A stretch of DNA of 64,000 bases from Tetrapisispora phaffii CBS 4417 (GCF_000236905.1 NC_016527.1:310001-374000); one strand, 5' to 3'. Shown: positions 8,539 to 17,393, counted from the first letter of the stretch. Numbers and translations are program-made. The notes: generated by a model from the letters alone, not told the origin.

Positions 8539-10650
8539 TTAATTTTCTAATTCTTTATTTATTATCGATTGAGAAGATTCTAACTTATTTTGAATTCTTT
8601 CCATAATATTACCTGAAAAATCTATGATTTCAAGAATTTTTTTACTAATATTATTTTTCTCTCTATCTAATTGTAATTGAAGTTCTTCCTTTTTTAATCT
8701 TGTTGAATTAATTAGTTGTTGAGTCTCTAATAATTTTTCTTTTAAGATTTTATTTGCATCATTTATCTTTCTCTCTAGTTTTTCAATTTCGATTTTTTGT
8801 TTTAATAATTTATTATCACTTTCTTGTTTATTTAATTCATAAGTTGAATTTGCCTCTGATAATTTCAATTCAACGTTCTCTGTCATTTTATTCTTATCCA
8901 TTACTTCTTGTTTTAATGATATTAATTTTTGCTCTAATACAGAATTATTTTTTTCTACTCCTTCAATTCGTTCTTGAATTTCATTGTTTAATTTTATAAT
9001 ATTATTCTTGATCTTCATTGTATTCAAATCATTTTTGAACATTTTGTTGAAATCAATTGCTTTACCATTATTTAAATATGAATTATAATTCTGTTTGATT
9101 GAGTCATCGATTAACAATTCGAAATCTGATTTTTTAATAGTACTATGACCTAAACTTATTCTCTCATTAATTAATGTCTCTGTCGAAAGATCATATTGCC
9201 TTAAAGTATCATTTAATGCTTTCATAATAGATTCAAATTCAATCTTTAATGATTGAGTAGAACTGACAAATTTATTTACTTCATCTTTTTTCTGATCTAA
9301 ATCCTTGCTCAATTTTTCAAATTCTAAATTTTTATTTGAAATTACATCAATTGAAATGTTTTTATCTTTTAAAAATTTCTTTATACTCGAAATTTCTTCT
9401 GAAATATCTCTAATATCATCTTCTCTTAATGCTTTTTCATTATTCATTTTTTCTAATTTTTGAGACCATTCATTACTCTTATTCTTCATTCCATCAACAT
9501 AATTTTGAAATTTACTTAAATCACTCTTTAATGCAATATTTTTATCTCTTGATAGTTTTAAATTTTCATATATCTTAACTAACCCATCGCATTCTACACT
9601 CAGTGCTTCTGTCTTTGATCGTAAACTATTTAAGTCAATATCAAATATATGATTAAATTTTTTAAATTCCTCATTTAAATCTTTTAAAATTGGTTCAAAA
9701 TTATCATCATTTTTCAAATATTTTTTATAACACTCGATAATATAATTGATACAGATTTGTTCAATCAATACTTCGTATTTATCTTGTTTCGAATCTTGTT
9801 CTTCTTGGGTTAAAGGTAATTTATTTTGTTCATTTATACTTTTCAAATCTTGGGTATTTTCATCTATTAATGATTTATCTAAAATTTTCAATGATTTATC
9901 TAGACTGATATTTGTTTTAACCATCCAATGTAACATACCTAAAAATTTATGCCAACTATTACCACCTACAGCAGATATTTGTGATTTATTAATCGTGTCT
10001 AAATAGGGGTATTGAAGAAATTTTAATATTTGATAAATTTCTAACTCAACGGATTTATTGGTATTACTATTGACATTATTACTATTATTCGATTTAAATT
10101 GATAACCTGGATCCAATCTTTGATATAACCATTGGAAAGTTATTATAAAGCCTTTCTGTGTAGGTTGTTTTAATGTTTTATTTGTAATTGGTAAATTTGT
10201 TTCAATTTCAAACTTATTGCTTGTTAAATAATTAATTATATCTTGCTGCATTGCATTTTGAAAATTTTTATCTCTCAAAGGTCTCGGATCTCTTGTAGAA
10301 ACATTATTTGTATTAAGATCATTATTATTGTTATCATTGTTATTATTTGTTGGATAGGGCAGCATTGAATGTCTTTGCATACCGGATGGTTCATTGTCGC
10401 GGATATACGACGTCCTTTTCTGATTATACAATTGATTGACACTTGAGACAGTCGATCTTAGTTTTTTCCTATTATTAGGATCACTTTTATTGGAATGAGC
10501 ATTCTTTGCAATACTCGAGTTAATCATATCTGTCAACGCCACATTGGAAACACTTTGTCTTCTCTTGATACCAGTACTTGGAGCAGGAATCTGCGAAGTG
10601 AACAACTGTGGGTTCAAGTTATTTAATATCGGTTGTTGAATATTCTGCAT
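8539..10650 (-). CDS. NDC80: Outer-kinetochore protein Ndc80
   Basis: Subunit of the Ndc80 complex (Ndc80-Nuf2-Spc24-Spc25), which couples kinetochores to microtubules. The 703 residues compare with 691 in S. cerevisiae. The disordered, basic N-terminal tail (about 1-115) includes SQIPAPSTGIKRRQSVSN and ALTDMINSSIAKN, near-matches to the S. cerevisiae tail. RDPRPLRDKNFQNAMQQDI (about 118-136) opens the calponin-homology domain, with LKQPTQKGFIITFQWLY and QISAVGGNSWHKFLGMLHWM as conserved landmarks. From about residue 350 to the end the protein is a long coiled coil interrupted near the expected loop. An 11-residue poly-C run (G on the plus strand) lies 20 bp upstream of the ATG in the putative 5' leader. 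The neighbour HCR1 is divergent. Confidence 0.97.
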   Translation of the reverse strand: MQNIQQPILNNLNPQLFTSQIPAPSTGIKRRQSVSNVALTDMINSSIAKNAHSNKSDPNNRKKLRSTVSSVNQLYNQKRTSYIRDNEPSGMQRHSMLPYPTNNNNDNNNNDLNTNNVSTRDPRPLRDKNFQNAMQQDIINYLTSNKFEIETNLPITNKTLKQPTQKGFIITFQWLYQRLDPGYQFKSNNSNNVNSNTNKSVELEIYQILKFLQYPYLDTINKSQISAVGGNSWHKFLGMLHWMVKTNISLDKSLKILDKSLIDENTQDLKSINEQNKLPLTQEEQDSKQDKYEVLIEQICINYIIECYKKYLKNDDNFEPILKDLNEEFKKFNHIFDIDLNSLRSKTEALSVECDGLVKIYENLKLSRDKNIALKSDLSKFQNYVDGMKNKSNEWSQKLEKMNNEKALREDDIRDISEEISSIKKFLKDKNISIDVISNKNLEFEKLSKDLDQKKDEVNKFVSSTQSLKIEFESIMKALNDTLRQYDLSTETLINERISLGHSTIKKSDFELLIDDSIKQNYNSYLNNGKAIDFNKMFKNDLNTMKIKNNIIKLNNEIQERIEGVEKNNSVLEQKLISLKQEVMDKNKMTENVELKLSEANSTYELNKQESDNKLLKQKIEIEKLERKINDANKILKEKLLETQQLINSTRLKKEELQLQLDREKNNISKKILEIIDFSGNIMERIQNKLESSQSIINKELEN

Positions 10651-10670
10651 CGTAACTCCTGAGCTGATAT

Positions 10671-10681
10671 GGGGGGGGGGG
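10671..10681. repeat. G11 homopolymer
   Basis: Eleven consecutive G on the plus strand, 20 bp upstream of the NDC80 ATG (C11 in its leader). Long G/C homopolymers are rare in such an AT-rich genome; it may be length-variable or a sequencing artefact. Confidence 0.8.
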
Positions 10682-10940
10682 TTACGCTTAGATATATATA
10701 TATATCACTGATAAGATCCCTCTTCTTGCACACTTATAATAATGTTAAAACCAAACTATCTCAGTGAACGTTGTACAAGAAGAAATCCTCAACCTCACCA
10801 ATCTCCCTGGAACAACTAATGATTATAAAAGATGAAGTAACTTAAATATAATGATGTTTCTTATTGATGATTTGTGGTTTTTGTTTACTTTTTAATTTCC
10901 ATTTTTCGTGTCAAACACCACAAAAATTGTTTAAAAGCAA

Positions 10941-10969
10941 ATCACGTGATTGCGAGAAGGCATATATAA
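10941..10969 (+). promoter_or_regulatory. CACGTG site and TATA box of an unassigned unit
   Basis: The palindrome ATCACGTGAT is followed about 12 bp later by CATATATAATGG, a TATA element pointing to the plus strand. HCR1 begins about 600 bp further on behind its own PAC-like promoter, so this pair may drive a separate short transcript. Confidence 0.4.
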
Positions 10970-11101
10970 TGGCGTTACCATATCGCTGACTACAACAAGC
11001 ACAAGTCCATATACATTAGGCAAGTAAGAATTACTAATTATATATCAATCGAGTCCCTCCACTATGCGTTGTACTTATCTTTGTGTTTCTTTCCTCGACG
11101 C

Positions 11102-11126
11102 AGTGCATTCATTAGATGAATGCACT
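11102..11126. other. Perfect 11-bp inverted repeat with 3-nt loop
   Basis: AGTGCATTCAT and its exact complement are separated by TAG. As RNA this is a strong hairpin. It lies at the predicted 5' end of the 87-codon ORF and could be an RNA element or a translation barrier. Confidence 0.6.
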
Positions 11127-11383
11127 ATGTGAGTGTCGTAAAATCCAAATATAGACTTACTAATGGTAATGCAGTGTTTCTTTCCAATCGGTATTTTATG
11201 AGCAACACAAGTCTTCTTTCTTATCAACTCATTCGCACTGATAGCACAAATATTCTTATAGCGGTATATCCTCTCGACTCTGTTTGTATCTATATATTTA
11301 TATTGTTTGATTACACCTTTTGGAAGTTCAAATTGCCTGTAATGAGGAAAACCCAAAAAATGAAAAAACGAAAAAAAAAATAA
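11120..11383 (+). CDS. Unassigned 87-codon ORF with a hydrophobic segment
   Basis: I do not recognise it. It starts at a true ATG inside a hairpin and is preceded by CACGTG and TATA elements about 155 bp upstream. The middle has a hydrophobic stretch (VCIYIFILF, about 56-64) and the C-terminus is strongly basic, ending KKRKKK because of an A-rich run. There is no similarity I can name and the basic tail may be fortuitous. It could be an orphan gene, the coding part of an otherwise non-coding transcript, or chance. Confidence 0.2.
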   Translation: MHYVSVVKSKYRLTNGNAVFLSNRYFMSNTSLLSYQLIRTDSTNILIAVYPLDSVCIYIFILFDYTFWKFKLPVMRKTQKMKKRKKK

Positions 11384-11417
11384 CGAAATAAATTTATTGA
11401 AAATTTATTCAAATTAA

Positions 11418-11427
11418 TTGATGAGAT
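11418..11427 (+). promoter_or_regulatory. PAC-like motif of HCR1
   Basis: TTGATGAGAT keeps the GATGAGAT core of PAC. TGAAAATTTATT just upstream (about 11396-11409) resembles RRPE. Together they lie about 135-165 bp before the HCR1 ATG. Confidence 0.5.
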
Positions 11428-11561
11428 GAACTCTCTCAGTTGAGTTATAAAGGAGCGATACTGATCGTTTTGTTACTTGGATATTGATCAGGGTATTGCT
11501 CTTTTGCGACCAGTTGACTTGAAAAGTAACGGAAGAAACACGTTAATTGAGGTTCACTAAG

Positions 11562-12344
11562 ATGTCTTGGGACGACGATTTTGTTGCTGGTAATGATGAC
11601 GATACTGTCTTAATGGAATCATGGGATGCTGAAGAGACCATCGAAGAGAAGAAACAAAAGGAAGCTGAGTTGAAGAGACAAGAGCAATTGCTGAAGACAC
11701 AAGAGACTGCTAACAAGAAGAACAAGAACAAGTCTTCTACTGACCAAGTGTTGATGGAAATTGACACCTTAGATGACGCAACTCGTAAAGAATTGATTAA
11801 AAAAGCTGAGTTGGAATCCGATCTAAACAATGCTGCTGAATTGTTTGGTTCTTTGGGTGTTGCTGAAGAACATCCAAGAGCTTTGGCTGCTAGAAAAGAA
11901 AAAGAGTTGGAAGCCATGATGAAACCTGCTTCTTTAACTAGAGACACACCATTAGAAAGCCATCCAATCTTTAATGCTGAATCAAAGAAAGAATTCCAAG
12001 ATTTGAGAAAAGCTATATCTGCTGCTGTCACTCCATTGAACGAAGTTTCCTCCTTGAACTACTCATCATCTTTAGCCATTGATTTGATCAGAGATGTTGC
12101 AAATCCTATGTCTGTTGAATCTATTAGACAAACTATTGCTACTCTAAACGTTTTAATGAAGGATAAAGAAAGACAAGAAAGACAAGCCAGATTAGCTCGT
12201 GTCAAGGGCGGTACCGCAACTGGTGGTGCCGGTAAGAAGAAGATTAAGGGAAAAACCAATTTAGGTGGTGCATTCAAGAAAGATCAAGATTTCAGTTTAG
12301 AAACTGAAGATTTTGGTGATTTCGGTGACGATGATTTCATGTAA
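11562..12344 (+). CDS. HCR1: eIF3j subunit Hcr1
   Basis: Substoichiometric eIF3 subunit that helps 40S binding and start-codon selection, acts in termination/recycling, and is needed for 20S pre-rRNA processing. I start at the ATG of MSWDDDFV; the five codons before it open with TTG and are not used. The 260 residues match S. cerevisiae (265). Landmarks: an acidic N-terminus MSWDD..SWDAEE (the family's N-terminal acidic motif), LLMEIDTLDDATRKELIKKAELESDLNNAAELFG, LNYSSSLAIDLIRDVA..M, a run of Arg/Gln, GGTATGGAGKKKIKGKTNLGGAFKKDQDF and the acidic ending FGDDDFM. All are near-identical to the S. cerevisiae protein. Codon choice is more biased than in neighbours, as expected for a well-expressed gene. 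Confidence 0.97.
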   Translation: MSWDDDFVAGNDDDTVLMESWDAEETIEEKKQKEAELKRQEQLLKTQETANKKNKNKSSTDQVLMEIDTLDDATRKELIKKAELESDLNNAAELFGSLGVAEEHPRALAARKEKELEAMMKPASLTRDTPLESHPIFNAESKKEFQDLRKAISAAVTPLNEVSSLNYSSSLAIDLIRDVANPMSVESIRQTIATLNVLMKDKERQERQARLARVKGGTATGGAGKKKIKGKTNLGGAFKKDQDFSLETEDFGDFGDDDFM

Positions 12345-12546
12345 AACCCATATCATCTTTATTCAAATATATAAAACATAATCAAATAAATAGTTTTCAA
12401 CTAAATTTCTAACAACTTGTGCTAAAGAAAATAAATTAGTTTTCTTATAAATTATACAAGTACTACCAAATAGAAAAACAAGCAGATATATATATGTAGG
12501 TTTGAAGTTTGACTACATCTTTAATCCATGTGGAAAGTATATTTTC

Positions 12547-15174
12547 TCATTTAAAATATTCTTCAACTTGTGGTAAGAATGATTTCAAAAGAGCAATATT
12601 CAATTCAATCTTTTCAATAATTTGTCTTAGGTTTCTATCGTATAATGAAACATCCTCACCTTCAAAAATGTTTTGAATTTTTTGGAATAATTCAACATCA
12701 GATATGTTTGGTAGTGAAAAACTAACGAATCTAGAAATCACAATACCATTGACTTTTAATCTAGTTAATAGTTCATCTTTATTTTGTTCAACATACTCAA
12801 TAAGTGATTTTTGTACATATGGATTCTTCCCAAAAGCTGTGGCTAAAAATTGCACATTCATAGTTTCGATCTTAAATAGAAGGTCAAAAACATGTTTGAA
12901 TAATTTTTCATTTCTCACTTTACCTAAACAAGTCAAGATAGTTTCTAGTTCACTCAACGTTGCTGTAGATAATTTTGAAGTAATTTTCTCAAACAAGGAT
13001 GCTTCTGTGTCCAATTGTGAAAGCAGAGTACCTAAAATAATTAGTCTATTTGATTCATGAATTTTATTAGAATTATAAATTTCTGAAGCAGCCTTGACCA
13101 CTCTAGGATGACTTAATGAACCAGTAAAAGCTAAAATCATATCAAAAATCTTTGCCTTGTCTAATTTGGTAGTACTGTCCTCTTGCAAAACAATGCTTGG
13201 GTTCTTTAAGTATGCAATAGCAGCATCAATAAAAGGCTCAAATAAATTTATAACATTATTATCGAATTTTTCAATAGTTGTCACAGAACTACTGTTGTAT
13301 ATTAAAGTCCTCATGTGTGATAATTTATCAATAATTAATCTCCAAATACAATGGTCAGTCAAATCTCCTAATTTTATAATGGCTGAACTTAATTTAAAAA
13401 AATCTCCAAAGGAGTTAACAGAAGCAACATCAGAGATCAAAACAATTTGTGATTTGCTACTTATGTTTGCCACGTTATCAATAATATTCTGGAGTAATTC
13501 TGCAGATTGATAGTTGACTCTATAAAAACCGTAGCCATCTGTATTGAAGAAGTTAAATTTACCATCATTACCAATATCTAATGAAGATGAGTCAAACTCT
13601 AGCTTGCCCTCTGTTACTTTATCTTTGGTCATCATTAAAGGAACCCACCAACTCGTTTCTTTCTTGTTATTGTCTTTTCTTTGTGTGTATCTTTCTTGTG
13701 TTAAATTCAACAAAGAACTGGTGCTGTTAACATTAATTACAGGATAACCTAATTCCAAAATCCATGGCTTGATTCTTGTTAAGACATCAATATCATTTAC
13801 TTCACTGATACTTTCGAATAAGTCAACCATAGTAGCGTTACTGAATTTGTTTCTCCTTAAATATAAAGCAACACCCTTTAAAAAGTTGGCTTCACCTAAA
13901 AATCCACTTAACATTTGTAAAACGGAGCAACCTTTCAAATAAGAAATAGTATCAAAGACTTGATCAATATCCTTTGGATCATGGACATTAACTCTAATTG
14001 GGTGAGATTCTTCTAATGAATCTAAACTTAAAGCAACTTCACGAGCATCCAACATATTTAATGATGAAATATTCCATTCTGGGAATAAATGGGCAACTGC
14101 ATAGTTACCAACCCATGTAGCAAACCCTTCGTTTAACCACAACTCATCCCACCAATTCATTGTAACCAGGTTACCAAACCATTGATGGGCCACTTCATGA
14201 CAAACGACACCTGCCACCTTTTTAGCAGCTTCAGATATTGGGATATCTTCATCTTTCCCATCATATAAGATAGCAGATGGTCTGAAAGTGATTAACGAAA
14301 AATTTTCCATTGCATTGTGTGAATATGACTCAACACAAACAATATCCAATTTTGGTAAAGGATATGGAATTTCAAATAATTCTGAGAATAAATCAACAAC
14401 CCTTCTCGTGACGTTCATAGCAAATCTACCTTGGTGACTTTTGCCTTTAGCAGTAAACAATCTGATTGGAAGAGAACCCTTTGTCCCTGAGGAACCATCT
14501 CTGATATCATAACCATCTAACGTTGGATAAATTTTCTTTTCAGTGGAATCTTCAATGTAGTCGTAGTGACCAATAGCCCACGCTACTAAATACGTTGACA
14601 TCAAAGGTGAGGTATAGAAGGTCGTCGTTGATAAGTTTTTAATGGTCTCCACAGACTCTTCTGGCATATTTGACAAAACAGTCAAAGACTTATCACAGGT
14701 GATATTAACCTTGAAATGTGATTTCAAGTTCGGTTCATCCATACATGGGAATGCTCTTCTTGCGTCAGTAGCTTCGAATTGAGTAGATAACATCCATCTA
14801 TCTTCTCCGGTGGAAACGTCTTTATAATCAGAACGGTAGAAACCAGACATATTAGTTTGCAAAATACCATCGTAGTTGATAAACAATTGAACATCTTTTG
14901 TAATCTCGATTGGGAACTCCATAGAAACTATTTCAGTAATTTTGTCATAAGATTGAGAAACCATAACATATTTCTCATTACCACCAAACTCAATCCATGC
15001 TTCGTTAATAACCAGATCTCTGGTGTGTAATTGAATAACATTGGTCGAACTTAAAGATTTCAGATTGATACAGACCGCACCTTTGAATGTGTTTGTATTA
15101 ATGTTTAAATCTCTAATCCAAATAGTATATAATTCTGGATGGAAAACTTTTGGCAGTAAAAATTGATTACTCAT
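12547..15174 (-). CDS. TMA108: M1-family aminopeptidase, Tma108-like
   Basis: Member of the M1 zinc aminopeptidases. The 875 residues carry the zinc motif HEVAHQWFGNLVTMNWW (about 322-338), with the third ligand in LWLNEGFATW 18 residues on (HEXXH-X18-E), and the tyrosine of DTISYLKG, so the active-site frame is intact. The substrate-binding GAMEN box, however, reads NAMEN (about 285-289). The yeast paralogues are Aap1, Ape2, Lap2-type and Tma108, a ribosome/nascent-chain-associated M1 protein. Tma108 is preferred because this copy departs from Aap1/Ape2 around GAMEN and lies near NDC80, as TMA108 (YIL137C) does in S. cerevisiae. If so, the likely role is binding selected nascent N-termini rather than general peptide trimming. 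Family certain, orthology probable. Confidence 0.75.
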   Translation of the reverse strand: MSNQFLLPKVFHPELYTIWIRDLNINTNTFKGAVCINLKSLSSTNVIQLHTRDLVINEAWIEFGGNEKYVMVSQSYDKITEIVSMEFPIEITKDVQLFINYDGILQTNMSGFYRSDYKDVSTGEDRWMLSTQFEATDARRAFPCMDEPNLKSHFKVNITCDKSLTVLSNMPEESVETIKNLSTTTFYTSPLMSTYLVAWAIGHYDYIEDSTEKKIYPTLDGYDIRDGSSGTKGSLPIRLFTAKGKSHQGRFAMNVTRRVVDLFSELFEIPYPLPKLDIVCVESYSHNAMENFSLITFRPSAILYDGKDEDIPISEAAKKVAGVVCHEVAHQWFGNLVTMNWWDELWLNEGFATWVGNYAVAHLFPEWNISSLNMLDAREVALSLDSLEESHPIRVNVHDPKDIDQVFDTISYLKGCSVLQMLSGFLGEANFLKGVALYLRRNKFSNATMVDLFESISEVNDIDVLTRIKPWILELGYPVINVNSTSSLLNLTQERYTQRKDNNKKETSWWVPLMMTKDKVTEGKLEFDSSSLDIGNDGKFNFFNTDGYGFYRVNYQSAELLQNIIDNVANISSKSQIVLISDVASVNSFGDFFKLSSAIIKLGDLTDHCIWRLIIDKLSHMRTLIYNSSSVTTIEKFDNNVINLFEPFIDAAIAYLKNPSIVLQEDSTTKLDKAKIFDMILAFTGSLSHPRVVKAASEIYNSNKIHESNRLIILGTLLSQLDTEASLFEKITSKLSTATLSELETILTCLGKVRNEKLFKHVFDLLFKIETMNVQFLATAFGKNPYVQKSLIEYVEQNKDELLTRLKVNGIVISRFVSFSLPNISDVELFQKIQNIFEGEDVSLYDRNLRQIIEKIELNIALLKSFLPQVEEYFK

Positions 15175-16027
15175 CTTGAATTGCCAGTAATTCTTTTCGT
15201 GATAATAGAAGAGTGAATAAAAGTTCTAGATAAATCTAGTTTTCCCTTATTCACCAACCTCAATTTATAACTAAAAACAATTTTAAGAATTATAGTCATC
15301 AATAAATCAATGCTACTTTTCTGCATTATGTTTTTTTCCTAGATCGACACGATAAAGAAGTTGCTGAATCGTTTTGCATCTCAGAACAAACTATATATAT
15401 ATAAAGTTATAATAAGATAGTATATAATAGGGGGGATAAAACAACTTGATGCTTATCAAGATTTCATAGCTGTTGCTTATATACTCTTAATTTTAAACTG
15501 ATCATCTCGTCCCTTGTGCTATTAATTATTGTTGGTACCAAAATGCCGTTACGCAGGACTAACTTGACCTTGATACAATGATTACTTCTTTTAAAGAATA
15601 TAAAATAAACATAATTATCATGCCACTAACCAATGGCTACAGCAATGCCGCAACCATAACCTGCTTAACTTGTAAGAGCTTTATTCATTGGGATTGTGAC
15701 GCTATAATGGCATTGCAATTGAATCGACATCGCACTTCCAACGAAGAGCTGTTACCGACATCTGAAAGGTCGTACTTTGTTCATCAGAATTCAAAGTCAT
15801 CGCTAATATCCAAACCTTTTGTAATTGCAAAAGTGGTTGGGTTCAAGGCACATATACATGCCTACTGGAATTCAAAAGGCAGGGTTTATTTATTATTCAG
15901 TATACATTTGTTTCAGTTTGGTTGTATCTCTTATAGATGGATTAAACAATTACGTTTTTATTGGAGGACATACACAGCTTAAAGCACAAAATATACACTT
16001 TTTCACTATCACTTTCAATTGTTTGCA
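15175..16027. other. TMA108-PTC7 divergent intergenic region
   Basis: 853 bp. The first 350 bp are AT-rich promoter-like DNA with TATATATATAAA near 15391-15402 and a G6 run near 15430. The rest is covered by an unassigned 134-codon ORF (listed separately) that ends 45 bp before the PTC7 ATG. No RNA gene was recognised. Confidence 0.5.
15578..15982 (+). CDS. Unassigned 134-codon ORF upstream of PTC7
   Basis: I do not recognise this protein. It begins with ATG at 15578, with a second in-frame ATG at 15620 that gives MPLTNGYSNAATITCLTCKS. The segment 15640-15850 has a higher G/C share than its surroundings. The C-terminal part has a hydrophobic patch (VYLLFSIHLFQFGCI). A 12-codon ORF (MPLRRTNLTLIQ) ends in TGA that overlaps its ATG. 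No domain is evident. It is in the PTC7 frame but separated by a stop. Possibilities are an orphan gene, a relic, or part of a long PTC7 leader. Confidence 0.25.
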   Translation: MITSFKEYKINIIIMPLTNGYSNAATITCLTCKSFIHWDCDAIMALQLNRHRTSNEELLPTSERSYFVHQNSKSSLISKPFVIAKVVGFKAHIHAYWNSKGRVYLLFSIHLFQFGCISYRWIKQLRFYWRTYTA

Positions 16028-17158
16028 ATGTTTTCTGTTGCTGGGATTAGGGGCAGTGCTAGAATATGTTCCAATTATGGTATGTATAGCCAGTTATTGG
16101 CATCAATATTGGTTTTAATATTTGCAGTTTGGATACTAATACCTATTTCTTCGGTTTCATTAATAGCTCATGTTCAATATTTAAAAGGAAATTTCTATAA
16201 TCTCTCAAAGAGATGTTTTACATCGACCGGTACGTTTAATGATCAAAGTGGCAATTATAGCTCATACAATTACTACACTACTTCTTCTCAACCACAAGAT
16301 ACTGGCTTATCTTATAAACTTGCAGTAGCATATCAACCAAAAGACAGAGATGACCCAATTTACAAGAACTTGAAATCATCATTAGATTCACCAACTGGAG
16401 AGGATAATTATTTTGTAAGGAAAAATGCTAACAACGATGTTTATGTTGGTGTAGCAGATGGTGTAGGTGGTTGGGCCTCATACGGCTATGATTCAAGTGC
16501 TATTTCTAGAGAGCTATGCAAAGCTATGTCAGATTATAGTACTATTAAGAATCAGAAAAACAGTTTGCCATTTTATGAAATTAATCCTAAAACATTAATA
16601 GATATTTCTTATAATAAAATAAAGGATGAAAAAATCGTGAATGTTGGAGGCACTACTGCAATCGTAGGTCATTTTCCTCCAAGTGGTAAATTACAGCTGG
16701 CCAATTTAGGTGATTCTTGGTGTGGTGTTTTCAGAGATTATAAATTAGTATTTAAGACAAACTTTCAAACAGTAGGGTTTAATGCTCCATATCAACTTGC
16801 TATTATTCCAAAAGAATTACTATCTGGGAAAGAGAACTCTTACATTCAAAATAAACCAAGTGATGCTGATGAATATACTTTCCAATTAGAAAAGGATGAC
16901 ATTATTTTATTGGCAACCGATGGGGTTACCGACAACATTGCTACTGGGGATATGGAAAATTTCTTTAGAGATAATGAAGCATCAACAGAAGAAGAATTAC
17001 AGACTATTACTAAAAAGTTTGTTAAGGAAGTTGTTGCTATTAGTATAGATCCAGACTTCCCAAGTGTGTTTGCTCAAGAGATCTCTAAATTAACAGGAAA
17101 GGACTACAGAGGAGGAAAAGAAGATGATATCACAGTGGTAGTTGTAAAAGCTGAATAG
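16028..17158 (+). CDS. PTC7: PP2C-type phosphatase Ptc7, alternatively spliced
   Basis: Type 2C Ser/Thr phosphatase. In S. cerevisiae the spliced form is mitochondrial and acts on coenzyme Q synthesis (Coq7), while the unspliced form has a membrane segment and sits at the nuclear envelope. The unspliced frame gives 376 residues from ATG 16028; a TTG nine bases earlier is not used. An intron at 16080-16166 (87 nt) has GTATGT, TACTAAT and TAG. It is a multiple of three and stop-free. Retained, it encodes a hydrophobic segment (LLASILVLIFAVWILI). Removed, residue 18 becomes Ala and a basic, Ser-rich presequence-like N-terminus is formed. The PP2C motifs are GEDNYF, VADGVGGWA, GGTTAIV, LGDSWCGV, ATDGVTDN and GGKEDDITVVV. 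The neighbouring YHR078W and IRE1 confirm synteny. Confidence 0.96.
   Translation: MFSVAGIRGSARICSNYGMYSQLLASILVLIFAVWILIPISSVSLIAHVQYLKGNFYNLSKRCFTSTGTFNDQSGNYSSYNYYTTSSQPQDTGLSYKLAVAYQPKDRDDPIYKNLKSSLDSPTGEDNYFVRKNANNDVYVGVADGVGGWASYGYDSSAISRELCKAMSDYSTIKNQKNSLPFYEINPKTLIDISYNKIKDEKIVNVGGTTAIVGHFPPSGKLQLANLGDSWCGVFRDYKLVFKTNFQTVGFNAPYQLAIIPKELLSGKENSYIQNKPSDADEYTFQLEKDDIILLATDGVTDNIATGDMENFFRDNEASTEEELQTITKKFVKEVVAISIDPDFPSVFAQEISKLTGKDYRGGKEDDITVVVVKAE
16080..16166 (+). other. Facultative intron of PTC7
   Basis: Donor GTATGT at 16080, branch sequence TACTAAT at 16134-16140, acceptor TAATAG ending at 16166. Length 87 nt (29 codons) with no in-frame stop. The branch site departs from TACTAAC at the last base, which may weaken splicing and favour two isoforms. 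Confidence 0.88.
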
Positions 17159-17301
17159 AGGAAGACGTTGATATGATATTTTAAACTAATTCCATATATG
17201 GCGTTAGGCATCTGTAAAACACAGTTTTTAACCTAGGTCACCTATTTTGCCAAAGGCAGCGTCAACTAAATTCCTAACCATTCTCATTATTTAATCTTCA
17301 A

Positions 17302-17331
17302 GTAATGTCTAATTTCCATATTAGACATTAC
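17302..17331. terminator. Inverted repeat downstream of PTC7
   Basis: AATGTCTAAT and ATTAGACATT flank TTCCAT, forming a hairpin of about 10 bp. It lies about 145 bp beyond the PTC7 stop. A role in 3'-end formation is only a possibility; yeast terminators rarely need hairpins. Confidence 0.35.
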
Positions 17332-17393
17332 ATTTCTTATGGAGAGAGCGAGAGAATTTAGAGTAGTGTCATTATTCTTATATAATTAAACGA

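Larger units (their letters stand above)
10651..11561. other. NDC80-HCR1 divergent intergenic region
   Basis: Spacer of 911 bp. It holds a G11 tract at 10671-10681, a palindromic ATCACGTGAT at 10941-10950, a TATATAA at about 10962, an unassigned 87-codon ORF at 11120, a perfect 11-bp hairpin at 11102 and a PAC-like motif at 11418 next to HCR1. The internal CACGTG plus TATA suggests an extra transcription unit between the two genes. Confidence 0.5.

Noticed and set aside
11547..11561. Upstream TTG extension of HCR1
   Set aside because: The conserved protein starts MSWDD at 11562; the preceding codons lack an ATG.
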